DNA from: Lactuca virosa
Taxonomy: Eukaryota; Streptophyta; Magnoliopsida; Asterales; Asteraceae
Assembly: GCA_928212115.1 (NCBI GenBank)
Contig: CAKMRJ010005745.1
Coordinates: 73,319,434 to 73,383,433, forward strand
Direction: 5' to 3'
DNA: 64,000 nucleotides
The notes beneath the pieces are model-generated. The model ran no database searches. It saw only the letters and a list, made by a program, of their open reading frames with translations, and was not told the origin of the DNA. Below are positions 21,906 through 32,029 of this stretch, one piece after another; position 1 is the stretch's first letter; the number at the start of each line of letters is the position of its first letter. The translations under genes were made by a program, and so were the position numbers.

Positions 21906-24187
21906 TGTCACACCCCCAAACCGGAACGGCGGAAACGTTCGGGGGTGGAGGACGTCATGTACAGTATCACAACAATTTTATAATAGCAATCAAAGCAAAC
22001 ACAACCATTACATTGATAGAATATAGGATTTACATATGTTCGATACATTGTTTGTATGGCATTAAAATGTATAACAAAAGTATAAAAGACGCGACTCTAA
22101 AAGCTCCGTCTTCTCAAAACCTGTGGGTGTACCTGTCTACCGGTTCCCTGAGAATACAAGTGGTTTTGAAAGTGTATCAACATTTAAGTTGGTGAGTTCA
22201 TAAGCATGTTTTTGCAACGGAAAGCTTGTCTTTGTTCTTAGAAATCATTAATATGTTTCTCCAGAAAATCCAATATTTTCTTTAGTAATGAAAAGTAGTC
22301 TTAGACCATAAGACCAAAGTGTATGTTCGTTACTATACTCTGAATTAGTATATGTAGTACTAGTGTACTTGATACTAGGAAAGTAGTGTATTGTAGTAGT
22401 GTTTGTTATGAAACTTTTATATGAAAACCTGGATACCACCAGTAGTAATGTATAGTAGTGTACTGTGTGAAAACCTTTGTATGAAATCCTGGATACCACC
22501 AGCTGTAATGTATAGTAATGTACTATATGAAAATCTTGTATGAAAGCCTGGATAGTGGATACAACCACCTGTAATGTATAGTAATGTATTGTAGTTTCAT
22601 TAATTATAATAAAACTATTGAAGTAGTGTTAATCCCGTACACAAATGTTTTAGTTAATACTATTGTGAGTTTCATATAACCATGCTTGATATGACTAGTG
22701 ACATCTACGACGTTCTTCGGGCGTCGGAATGTTATGATGTTTGTCATCCCAGGCCCGCCGGCCTAACTGTAGCTAACAGTTTAGGTGTGAGGTTGTCAAT
22801 CCCGTATAGATCTATACACAAACTCACGCTCTCCCTCTAGGAGACTCTGGTTATACGGTACTAGATTTAGAACCGGTACCCTGATGGGTACCCCGAAGTG
22901 ATGCCTCACAACCCTATATTTACTAGTTTACGTGTAGTGTTGTAGTGTTCGCTTGTACTTAAAAACTGTATGTATCAATTCCTAGTATTGTACTTTGTAA
23001 TGTAAAATAATTATACTTAAATAATTATTTAGTAGTGAATCCTTGAAGTATTGTAATCTAGTAATGTTCCATAAACTATACCTATTATAGTTTAAAAGTA
23101 CGTTCTTGTATCATGTTTTATACTTGGTAAAATAGTGTAATGATCCCCAAACTATACCTATTATAGTTTGTATGTATGTTCTGTGATGTACTAAAAATCT
23201 TCATAATTTATCTGCATGTGTAAATAGGTAATAAAAGGTTCGAATATAGTTTCCCTTTTTGCTCGAGATGTTACAAAAGGGATTAAAATATATAAAAATA
23301 TATATTTTGATAACTGTAGTGATAAAACGGTCTCAAATCGTTTGAATATTAACACAAGAGTCATTGTGTTTTGCTTGTATTCCCCCTTTAAAAACATTGA
23401 AAATGGTGAAAATGTAGGGGTATGAACTCACCTCTAGTGCGTTTGAGTCGGTATAGTGGAACTTGTAGAGATGATCATCGGGCTAGCATACGTGGAAGGA
23501 ACGTTTTCCTAATATTATTTAAACATGTAATCGTATTTAAATTAGTTAAAAAATTAATTAAAATGTTAGACAATACTCAATTTATGTAAGGAAATATTAC
23601 CGAGAATGATTTAGAGTGTTGATGAGGGTTTTCGGTCTAGCCTTCACCGAAATCCTTGATTTCGGTCGTAAACCCTCAACCGAGAATCAGATTATCAATC
23701 TTATGGTGTTTTCGGTTGGAAACTCGTTTTCGGTTAGGAACGTGTTTTCAGTCAGATGAAGATTTGAAGATTGTTTTTGGTGAAAATATGAAGATTTGAA
23801 GCATTTTGCTTGAAGATTGAAGAGTTATTCGATGATACTTGGGAGCAAAACGGAAGTGATTTCGAGTGAAAAAGTGAAGAAATGACTTATTTTTCGAGGA
23901 AAAATACTTATACCGATTGGGTTTTCGGCTGTAAAAAGGGTTCTCGGCCGAAAACGGTTTGCTGTCCGAGAGTTCTCGGTCGAAAAGGGGGTTTTCGGTC
24001 TGAGGGTTCTTGGTTTCACGGGAAAAACTTTGATTTCTGAGAGCATTTTATTCAAAATACTTATATAAAAACATCATTTATGAATTGAATCGTGTTTTAA
24101 CCCTTATGATCATAACAAAATCAACAAAATTAGAATTTTATCGAAGGGTTTGAATTTTATTGACTTGAACGATAATGGGTTGTTACA
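21906..24187 (-). repeat. 3' LTR of element C
   Basis: 2282 bp, TGTCACACCC...GGTTGTTACA, followed by TTATCCCTGTTAAAGGG, the complement of the polypurine tract. Close to the 37473-39502 LTR except for a ~250-bp block present only here (about 22415-22670). That block includes three ~60-bp tandem units with CCTGGATACCACC and GTAATGTATAGTA (22425-22590). Confidence 0.9.
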
Positions 24188-24258
24188 TTATCCCTGTTAA
24201 AGGGAATTTCGTCCGGAAATTCTTTCTATAGAGAGTAGACTATGGACTAGGGAAAAAG

Positions 24259-25014
24259 TGTTGGATAAGGTGTTTAAGTCCATAACTTATTTGGTATATA
24301 CTTGACCTGACCCGGCATGGTCCATTTGGGTTGCACTTCACCCAAACTGTTTATGGATAATTTTATGAGAATTGTATACTTACGATTTATTAATATATTA
24401 TAAGTTATAATATATTAATATAAAGTCATGTTATTTAATTAGTTTTAATCTTGAATTAATTATGAATTGATTTAGTGATTAAAAGGAAGACTAATTAAAT
24501 CATGGGCTATTATATTTATATGGTGTAGGCTAATACTCATTTGTTAATGGGCTAAGCTTATATGGAAGTCCATGGATGATCCATGGAGCTTTTAACCCAT
24601 GGATCCTTGGAAAGGAAAAGACATGGGTTATTAGGGTTTCACCCTAACCATGCACACTATATAAACAAGCTCATGTTGCATGAAATAACACCCTAGTGTG
24701 TGTGTAAGTGTGGTGGCCAAAATCAAGAGTTAGTATACTCTCTCATACATTTTCCAAGTTTGTGGTGATTTGTGATTTCCATTTGAGGCATTCACATTAT
24801 TGGTGCTTGGCTCTCAAACTCCAAGGAATCAACAATCAACAAAAGGTATGTAATTCATCTAGTTCTTTTATGGTTAAAAGTACCCCATGTCATGCTAGAT
24901 AGGTTATAAACCTTGGAAAATAATATTTTGCATGTATCTTAGACAAACATAGATCCAAGGTTTAATAGGGTTGCATGTACACTTAGGAAGTGTTAGAATG
25001 CTCAAAACCCAACA
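24259..25014 (+). repeat. 5' LTR of element G with TATA box and splice donor
   Basis: TGTTGGATAAGG...AACCCAACA. TATA box TATATAAA at 24658-24665, so transcripts should begin around 24690. A strong donor, AAAAG|GTATGTAA, lies at 24845/24846. Confidence 0.92.
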
Positions 25015-25028
25015 GTGGTATCAGAGCC
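25015..25028 (+). other. Primer binding site of element G
   Basis: GTGGTATCAGAGCC immediately after the LTR is complementary to the 3' end of initiator-methionine tRNA, the usual copia primer. Confidence 0.85.
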
Positions 25029-25725
25029 TAGGCTTGTTTGTTTGATACTTGATGCAAAATGGTGATAAAAGTCGTTTTTTTTTGCTGTCTGACTGATGAA
25101 CTCGCCGAGTCCATGGGGGGACTCGCCGAGTTCATGTGTAAACTCATCCTACTCGCCGAGTAGGTTCGTGCACTCGGCGAGTAGGAGCCTCAGAATGCAG
25201 TTTTTCTACTTTTGCTGCTGGAAATGGACTAGAAACATTACCCTAAACTGTTTTGGTGTTTTAAAACTTGTTTTAGTTGGTGTAATGGTTGTTCTAATCC
25301 ATTTACAATAGCTTATATCAAAATTTCATGCTTTGTATGTGTTCATTTAATTCTTGAAACTTTGATGATCATGTTCATGTTCTTATGAATTTAGAAGATG
25401 ATAGGAATTATTTGCTGAATTGTTTAGGATTAATTCTTGATCATTTATGTGTTTTAATGGAATCCATAATTTGTCCTCAAGTTATGGATTTCCAAAGGTC
25501 ACTTCTTTTAAACACACATTTAAAACACATAAGTTACATAAAATGAAGAGTCTTCATTTTATGAACCTTTAATTCATAAGTTATGAAATGAAAAGTTTTT
25601 GATAGTTACAAAACTTGCCCTCAAGTTTTGGAATTTGTAAAGTTTCACACACTTTAATAAACTTTAATTCCAAACCCTTAGAGTTTTAAAAGTTAAAATT
25701 CAACCCTTATACTATTTATAACATT

Positions 25726-25730
<5 letters not shown>

Positions 25731-25790
<60 letters not shown>
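25731..25790. repeat. (TA)n microsatellite in the leader of element G
   Basis: About 30 uninterrupted TA units. Confidence 0.95.
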
Positions 25791-25795
<5 letters not shown>

Positions 25796-26081
25796 AAGAT
25801 CAAGTCGTTTTACCGTTAGTAGGCCTCATTCACGAAGCCGGTCTATAAGGGGGGTATAAGGTTGTTGCCTATAAAATGGCAACTTAATGGGTGTCCATTC
25901 TCACCCACCGCTTCCTTGATCGGTGGAGGGTCGTTAGCCGAACGGGTAGGACAATGACTTTAAATTCTCATTAAAAGTATAATGAATATTATAAAGTAAC
26001 TAAACCTTTTATAAATTCCCAATCTTAGTTACTTTAGGAAAATGTGAATATGGTGCTAACCCATGAAATTCACACTTTGTA

Positions 26082-26227
26082 CCTTACCAAGTCGTTGGTG
26101 GAGCGTGTGTGGTTAACCGGCACACTAACTTGGACTAGTAAGGATCACGAAGGGTGACTTAATGTTTATCATAGATCGGTGGAGCGTGTGTGGTTAACCG
26201 GCACATCGATTAGGTGATAATATTAAG
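26082..26227 (+). repeat. Two constant-loop hairpins (family 2) in the leader of element G
   Basis: Both hairpins (26082-26143 and 26158-26227) share the loop core GTGTGTGGTTAACCGGCA. Stem 1 pairs CCTTAC...CAAGT...GTTGGTG with CACTAAC...ACTTG...GTAAGG-type sequence. Stem 2 is different (CTTAAT...ATCA...GATCGGTG with CATCGATT...TGAT...ATTAAG) yet equally complementary. Confidence 0.8.
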
Positions 26228-26262
26228 GGTACCAAGTGAGTTTGCATGGTTATTCACACCTT

Positions 26263-26492
26263 GTTTTGTGATCCTCGGCATCCCAGTCACAAAACTTGAA
26301 GGGCACAATCGAGATTGAAACATGCCATTGAAAAGTTCAATGAATCTCAAAAGATCTAGGAGTTTCAAATCCAATTAAAACCTAATAAATTATTTCTTTT
26401 TTCATGGTGGAAATTGGTGAATCGTCATTCACCTACCTTCAAATATTTTATAGCTTGGATTACGGCATCCCTCTTCCAAGTTATAAAATATT
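26263..26492 (+). repeat. Two constant-loop hairpins (family 1) in the leader of element G
   Basis: 26263-26295: perfect 9-bp stem GTTTTGTGA/TCACAAAAC, loop TCCTCGGCATCCCAG. 26442-26492: 17-bp stem AATATTTTATAGCTTGG with one mismatch, loop ATTACGGCATCCCTCTT. The stems are unrelated to each other; the loop core CGGCATCCC is shared. Confidence 0.85.
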
Positions 26493-26575
26493 GTGTTGGG
26501 TCCTAGCCTTAATATTTCATATTGGGTGTTATATTAAGGACTTGAATCAACTAACTTGATTTTCTCCCATTGTAG

Positions 26576-27298
26576 ATGTCTGGTTCAGACAACTATGATC
26601 TTCCCAAATCGCTTGGAACAAGCTTTCCTCTTGAAGATGATGTCCCTCAACATCATGCTTCACTCCCTCCACCTCCTCCATTTATTCTCCCTGACCCACA
26701 AGCCCGAAGACTTGAAAGGTTCAAGGTCACTCAAGCTCTACTAGAAATGAAACATCAAGATGGAAGACCTGTGTGCACTCATGTCTTAGGAATGAAGTCA
26801 CACATTGACAGGTTGAGAATGTTGGGTGCTGTTATTTCAAGGAAGTTCGCTGTTGACTGGGTTCTTCAGTCACTTCCTAAGTCGTATGGTGAGTTTATTA
26901 AAGACTACCATATGACAAATCCTGACATAACCCTAATAGATCTTTCTTATTTGCTTGTTGCTGCTGAATCAGCAATGATTTGGCGCAATGGTCAAGCGAA
27001 TATTGATGGAAGGTCTAATTCTCAAACTTCCATGGACATGGACAATGGTAACATTGGAAGTCCAGAAAAGCTTTCTCTTCCCAATGAAAAGGGATCGGCT
27101 TTGGTCAACCCGGTTGACCAAAAGGTAAAGGGAAAGGCTAAGTCTGTGATTGTCTCATGTACCATTCCCAAAGAGTCTATATGTTTTTATTGTCATGAGA
27201 AGGGACATTGGAAGCGAAGCTGCCCTGAATACCTGAAATGGTTGAAAGCAAGTAGAGACAAAATGTTTGACTCGACTTCAGGTAAGTCCACTATCTAA
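26576..27298 (+). CDS. gag: Gag protein of copia element G
   Basis: 240 codons, ATG at 26576 directly after a splice acceptor (CCCATTGTAG), with TAA at the end. The N-terminal and central part (about 45-150) is the helical copia-type Gag domain (LERFKVTQALLEMK, HIDRLRMLGAVISRKF, LPKSYGEFIKDYHM). A CCHC zinc knuckle follows at Cys203-Cys206-His211-Cys216 (CFYCHEKGHWKRSC). Gag forms the cytoplasmic virus-like particle and packages element RNA. The frame is uninterrupted, in keeping with the near-identical LTRs. It stops before any protease motif, so unlike autonomous copia elements no Gag-Pol fusion is encoded. A start at the acceptor suggests expression from a spliced RNA joined to the LTR donor at 24845. 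Confidence 0.9.
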   Translation: MSGSDNYDLPKSLGTSFPLEDDVPQHHASLPPPPPFILPDPQARRLERFKVTQALLEMKHQDGRPVCTHVLGMKSHIDRLRMLGAVISRKFAVDWVLQSLPKSYGEFIKDYHMTNPDITLIDLSYLLVAAESAMIWRNGQANIDGRSNSQTSMDMDNGNIGSPEKLSLPNEKGSALVNPVDQKVKGKAKSVIVSCTIPKESICFYCHEKGHWKRSCPEYLKWLKASRDKMFDSTSGKSTI

Positions 27299-28072
27299 CT
27301 TTGTTAAAGTTCCTAATTGTTGATTCTTATTACATGATGTGACTAGGTTGCATCTTGATGTTTAGCAGGATCGAGCAAAAGGAAGGTTAAAATAAGAGTG
27401 TGCTGAATCTGATCACGAAGATGGATTTCTATCGCATGGTTCGAGGATCGGATTTTTGAGCTACTACTTAAAAGCTATGATAGATTGCTAGGAAATATGT
27501 AATATCATAGTTTTCATTTGAAGATCCATTGTAAGGAATATTTTTCTGCATTTTAATAAAGAAATAAAAGTTTTGTTTAGTTTATTTTATATTATATCCC
27601 CTTACAATGGCATTTATGGAAATTGATGTTTGTATGTTTCTAGCAATATTGGAAATATGAGTTTGATTCTCTCATATGTGGTAGTGTCTGAATTTACCAA
27701 ATGAGGAAAGGTTCTCATCACCCAAGCTTCAGTTAGACAGAAACTTGGAATCATACAAGTTGTATTGTATGATGAATGAGAATTTTCATCTTTGTAAAAA
27801 TTGAGACTAATTCATTGATCACATGCATATGTGAGTCAATTGAAGGACTAAGGAATTAGGTACACTGGGTGTGTGCTGGTCAAGGTCCACCACAAAGATC
27901 AATTCGTCATGATTTACTAGAGATTAGTAAATATGGTTATACTTATAAGGTTAAGTATAATTTTGTAACATTGGAAAAGTTTCAATGTATGGCAGAACAG
28001 ATGAGATGAATCAAATTTGGCAGAAAGATAAAAGTTTCTCAAATCTGAAAAGATGGGAGAGTACTTTAGTAT

Positions 28073-28346
28073 CATGTTTTTATGATCATCTTAATGATTA
28101 TGAAACCATATCACAAATTCATACTCTAAGGCCATCTTAGTGCATTGTTATGACTAAGATGAGGGGTCATGAATTGTTGGAATGGTTAAAATCAAGAAGA
28201 TGGATCATACATGTTTTTATGATCATCTTAATGATTATGAAACCATATCACAAATTCATACTCTAAGGACATCTTAGTGCATTGTTATGACTAAGATGAG
28301 GGGTCATGAATTGTTGGAATGGTTAAAATCAAGAAGATGGATCATA
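28073..28346. repeat. 137-bp tandem duplication
   Basis: Copies at 28073-28209 and 28210-28346, starting CATGTTTTTATGATCATC; I see one difference (AAGGCCATC against AAGGACATC). Confidence 0.92.
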
Positions 28347-29052
28347 CTTCGTTCCAAAACAACTCTTAGAGTCATACTCCAAGATTGTAACATTGAGTGA
28401 CATAAAGTAAGGTTTAAAACACTTATCAAATGTAGTGTAAAATGTTTTCTACTCCTGTACATTTGAAATTGGTAAGTTGTGATGTCTTGGATAAGACAAA
28501 GACCAACTAAGACCAATTGTGTGAAGTGTTTATCTTAATAAGAATTTGCACTATCCCTTGAATATTTGTTTTGTCAAGGAATGGTTCTTGACTAGGGAAA
28601 CTTATATGTCAAGAGGACAGTGGGAGTCTTAAAGATCCTGAAAGGATTTCAAAATTTAATCAGGAGTAAAACCTGAGTTTTATCACTAGCACACGACTTA
28701 AGGTTTGAAACCTATTAAGTTGACATAATTCTTGTTTCTGTGTCTGTTCCTATTAAGTTGACTATGCATATGAGTTCTGTTAGTTCTAAACTGTGTGCAT
28801 AACAGCTTGGAAGCATTGGTGGGCCTTGTGCTACCAGATGACAAGAAATTAAGATTGAACAAGTTCAATCCATGTAAGGCTGAATTTGTTACTAACCTTG
28901 TCTTGTGATTATGGTTTTGACAAATTCACATGGATAGGAACTCATACACCATAAAATCTAAGTGTCATAAGGTTTCTCTCCGATTCATGAAAGTGATGGT
29001 GAGGAAATGCTTTCACTAAGAAGATTTTAAGTAGATAGCAATTGTGATGTTT

Positions 29053-29188
29053 GCATTCTCAAAGTCGTTAGTGGAGCGTGTGTGGTTAACCGGCACACTA
29101 ACATGGACTTGTGAGAAATGGCAAAGGTCTAAACAATTAAGACTATGATTACGGCATCCCTTTTCATAGTTCTGGAAATTGTTTAGAC
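29053..29188 (+). repeat. Adjacent family-2 and family-1 hairpins of element G
   Basis: 29053-29122 is a family-2 hairpin: GTTAGTG/CACTAAC closes the loop core GTGTGTGGTTAACCGGCA, with outer pairing AAGTC/GACTT and CATT/AATG. Four bases later, 29127-29188 is a family-1 hairpin: outer stem GTCTAAACAATT pairs perfectly with its complement, inner CTATG/CATAG, loop ATTACGGCATCCCTTTT. Confidence 0.82.
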
Positions 29189-29552
29189 ACACATGTGAGC
29201 TATCTAAGAAAGGGTGTACGAATCTAAATTTCAGAAGTCCAGCTGATTTCTGGAAATATGTCAGAGCTAGTGGGAGCATAAGTGTTATGCTGATAATCAT
29301 CATGTTAGTGGGAGCATGATTATTATGTTTAGTGTTGCAAGTTAGCAATGTTTAATTATAGAAAACAAAAGTTTCAATTTGTAAAGTTGTAGGGGTTGAA
29401 AAAGTTGTTTTGCTATAATTAAGGGAGAGGAAATTATACTTCATTTCAATTCTAAAAGCTTAGATTGAGTTTTAATCATCTTTAGTCAAGTATATATATA
29501 TATGAATTTTATGTTGGAATGGTTCAACATAAGGAAATCCTATATATATTGC

Positions 29553-29608
29553 GTTCTCAAGTTCGATTATGATCACGACATCCCTCTTCATAGTCGATTT
29601 TTGAAAAC
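29553..29608 (+). repeat. Fourth family-1 hairpin of element G
   Basis: Inner stem CGATTATG/CATAGTCG (one G-T pair), outer pairing GTTCTCAA with TTGAAAAC, loop ATCACGACATCCCTCTT. Confidence 0.78.
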
Positions 29609-31256
29609 ATGGAAAATAAAAAATATTGTAGCAAAAGACTGATCCAGTATCAGGTCTTTATGTGAGACATCGTGAATCGTGTCCCATATGCTTCGGGTAT
29701 AGGATCGGTCACATGTGCTATAGTATTCATTCTTTCTAAATTTTCCAAATGCTCAGAGCATTAAGAAGGGAAAAGTCTAGAATTGGATAAGACTAAAATG
29801 ATTAAGCAATTGTCGAGGACTATCTAAGGCTCACCAAAGATTGGTTGCTCAGGGACAGTTGGAAGTATAGTGTTAAATTTTGGAAGGACCATATGGATAT
29901 ATTCTGAAAAGAGGTAGCTCTTGTTCAGATATGATAATCAAAATAGGAATATGGAAATTTTCCATATTGGGAGTTGGATATTAAGAATCTATGAGAAAGT
30001 TAGAAACTTTTATGCAAAAAGGATGTTCAAAGCAATGTACTTTGAATATGAGAGTTCGTTTCCATAGAGTTGATCTCCTTTGGAATCCTCTGTAATGACT
30101 GATGACAAGGTTTTGGTGACCTTGTGCATAATCATTACGAGAGGATCAGTGCATATAAGTTTAAAATCTAACAGATTTTTGGTAAATGGTAGGAATTAGG
30201 AATTCTTACATTTACAATAAGGATTTGGGATTGTGAAATGAGCATCATTGGAATCATATTCAATTGATCTATTTCACAAAGTAAAGATCATAGACAAACA
30301 TAGTGTGCATACTTGGAGTATGACATAACTATTGTTTAGAAAAACAAAGTGTACATGCTAGGAGCATGGGACGACTGTTGTTTTTGTTCAAGTATTAAGT
30401 TGATTATTTGAAACATTATACAATGAATAATGTGTAATCAATATGGTGATAAATAAAAGGTGGTTTTATTTATATTCAAAAGGGTTCTGAGACCATATTG
30501 GATTCGATTATTATTGTGTTTCACTTTGCATGTTTTGACTTCCATAATAACTAGGTTATTCTTTCCGAATGATTAAGTTATTCAAACCATCCACAGTCGG
30601 TCATATGTTGGAAGTAGATATGAATCAAGACTGTCATGAGTTGGTTGTAGAGGTCTAAGATGTTGGACATGGCTACAACACTCATGAGTGCTCATAAGTT
30701 ATGAGTATTGGATTCAACCCACGCTCACTTGCATCACTTCATGGAATTTATCTCGAGTGATCGTGAGACGGTAATATCATATAAGTCTTCAAACCTAGAG
30801 ATATGAGTTGTTACCTATGAGTTGGTTGTGCATTGATTGCACGTAAACGCATCAGTAACTTGATGTTATAAAACGTGCCTTTGTGTATAATTCAACAAGT
30901 AGTAGAAACAAGTATATGAGTCGAAGTTTATCTGTTCCTTCTAGTCCTTGGAGGATTAGAAGCGATATCTGGGCCCCTCGATGATTTTGTTTTGACCTAT
31001 GTATCGGGCCCGGTCAGAACCTAATTGATGTGTTCAATTTAGTTCTTTGTCAAAAAAATAGGAAATCGGGAAACAAACGGCTGGACAATAAGTACAACGT
31101 TGTTCCATGTATTTGTCCGGTTGATATCATGAGAACAGAGGATTATATGATCACTTATCTAAAATGGCGCTTCATAGTTCAACAGAGTTTTCGAGAGCTA
31201 CGATTGCTGGTTGGTTCCTGAAGTAACATACGCAAATACAGTTATTAGACTTATCC

Positions 31257-31267
31257 AAGTGGGAGAC
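31257..31267 (+). other. Polypurine tract of element G
   Basis: AAGTGGGAGAC directly before the 3' LTR, the usual copia second-strand primer site. Confidence 0.8.
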
Positions 31268-32024
31268 TGTTGGATAAGGTGTCTAAGTCCATAACTTATT
31301 TGGTATATACTTGACCCGACCCGGCATGGTCCATTTGGGTTGCACTTCACCCAAACTGTTTATGGATAATTTTATGAGAATTGTATACTTACGATTTATT
31401 AATATATTATAAGTTATAATATATTAATATAAAGTCATGTTATTTAATTAGTTTTAATCTTGAATTAATTATGAATTGATTTAGTGATTAAAAGGAAGAC
31501 TAATTAAATCATGGGCTATTATATTTATATGGTGTGGGCTAATACTCATTTGTTAATGGGCTAAGCTTATATGGAAGTCCATGGATGATCCATGGAGCTT
31601 TTAACCCATGGATCCTTGGAAAGGAAAAGACATGGGTTATTAGGGTTTCACCCTAACCATGCACACTATATAAACAAGCTCATGTTGCATGAAATAACAC
31701 CCTAGTGTGTGTGTAAGTGTGGTGGCCAAAATCAAGAGTTAGTATACTCTCTCATACATTTTCCAAGTTTGTGGTGATTTGTGATTTCCATTTGAGGCAT
31801 TCACATTATTGGTGCTTGGCTCTCAAACTCCAAGGAATCAACAATCAACAAAAGGTATGTAATTCATCTAGTTCTTTTATGGGTTAAAAGTACCCCATAC
31901 CATGCTAGATAGGTTATAAACCTTGGAAAATAATATTTTGCATGTATCTTAGACAAACATAGATCCAAGGTTTAATAGGGTTGCATGTACACTTAGGAAG
32001 TGTTAGAATGCTCAAAACCCAACA
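31268..32024 (+). repeat. 3' LTR of element G
   Basis: 757 bp, with the TATA box at 31667-31674 conserved. Differs from the left LTR by five substitutions and one inserted G. Confidence 0.92.
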
Positions 32025-32029
32025 AAAAG

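Larger units (their letters stand above)
27299..31256 (+). other. Non-coding 3' interior of element G
   Basis: Four kilobases with many stops in all frames. Faint traces of a copia pol remain, such as VPYASGIGSV near 29685-29715, where functional elements have a similar motif after RT. The stretch contains a 137-bp tandem duplication (28073-28346) and three more constant-loop hairpins (29053-29608). It probably descends from pol but is now spacer. Confidence 0.6.
24259..32024 (+). mobile_element. Young copia-type element G with gag only (TR-GAG-like)
   Basis: Perfect target duplication AAAAG (24254-24258 and 32025-32029). The LTRs are 24259-25014 (756 bp) and 31268-32024 (757 bp); I count five substitutions and one indel between them. 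The tRNA-iMet-type primer site TGGTATCAGAGCC follows the left LTR directly, and AAGTGGGAGAC precedes the right one. The 6.25-kb interior has an intact gag ORF (26576-27298), but no open protease, integrase, RT or RNase H frame. It therefore depends on enzymes from another copia element. It was inserted in the 3' part of gypsy element C. Confidence 0.9.

Noticed and set aside
22248..22568. 106-codon minus frame with internal repeats
   Set aside because: Translation of the ~60-bp LTR tandem units; LTR DNA, not a gene.
23191..24055. Minus and plus frames repeated near 38459-39370
   Set aside because: Both sets fall in the paired LTRs of element C and mirror each other; fortuitous.
26556..26744. 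Plus frame overlapping the Gag start
   Set aside because: Out-of-frame shadow of the 240-codon Gag ORF, which has the zinc knuckle.
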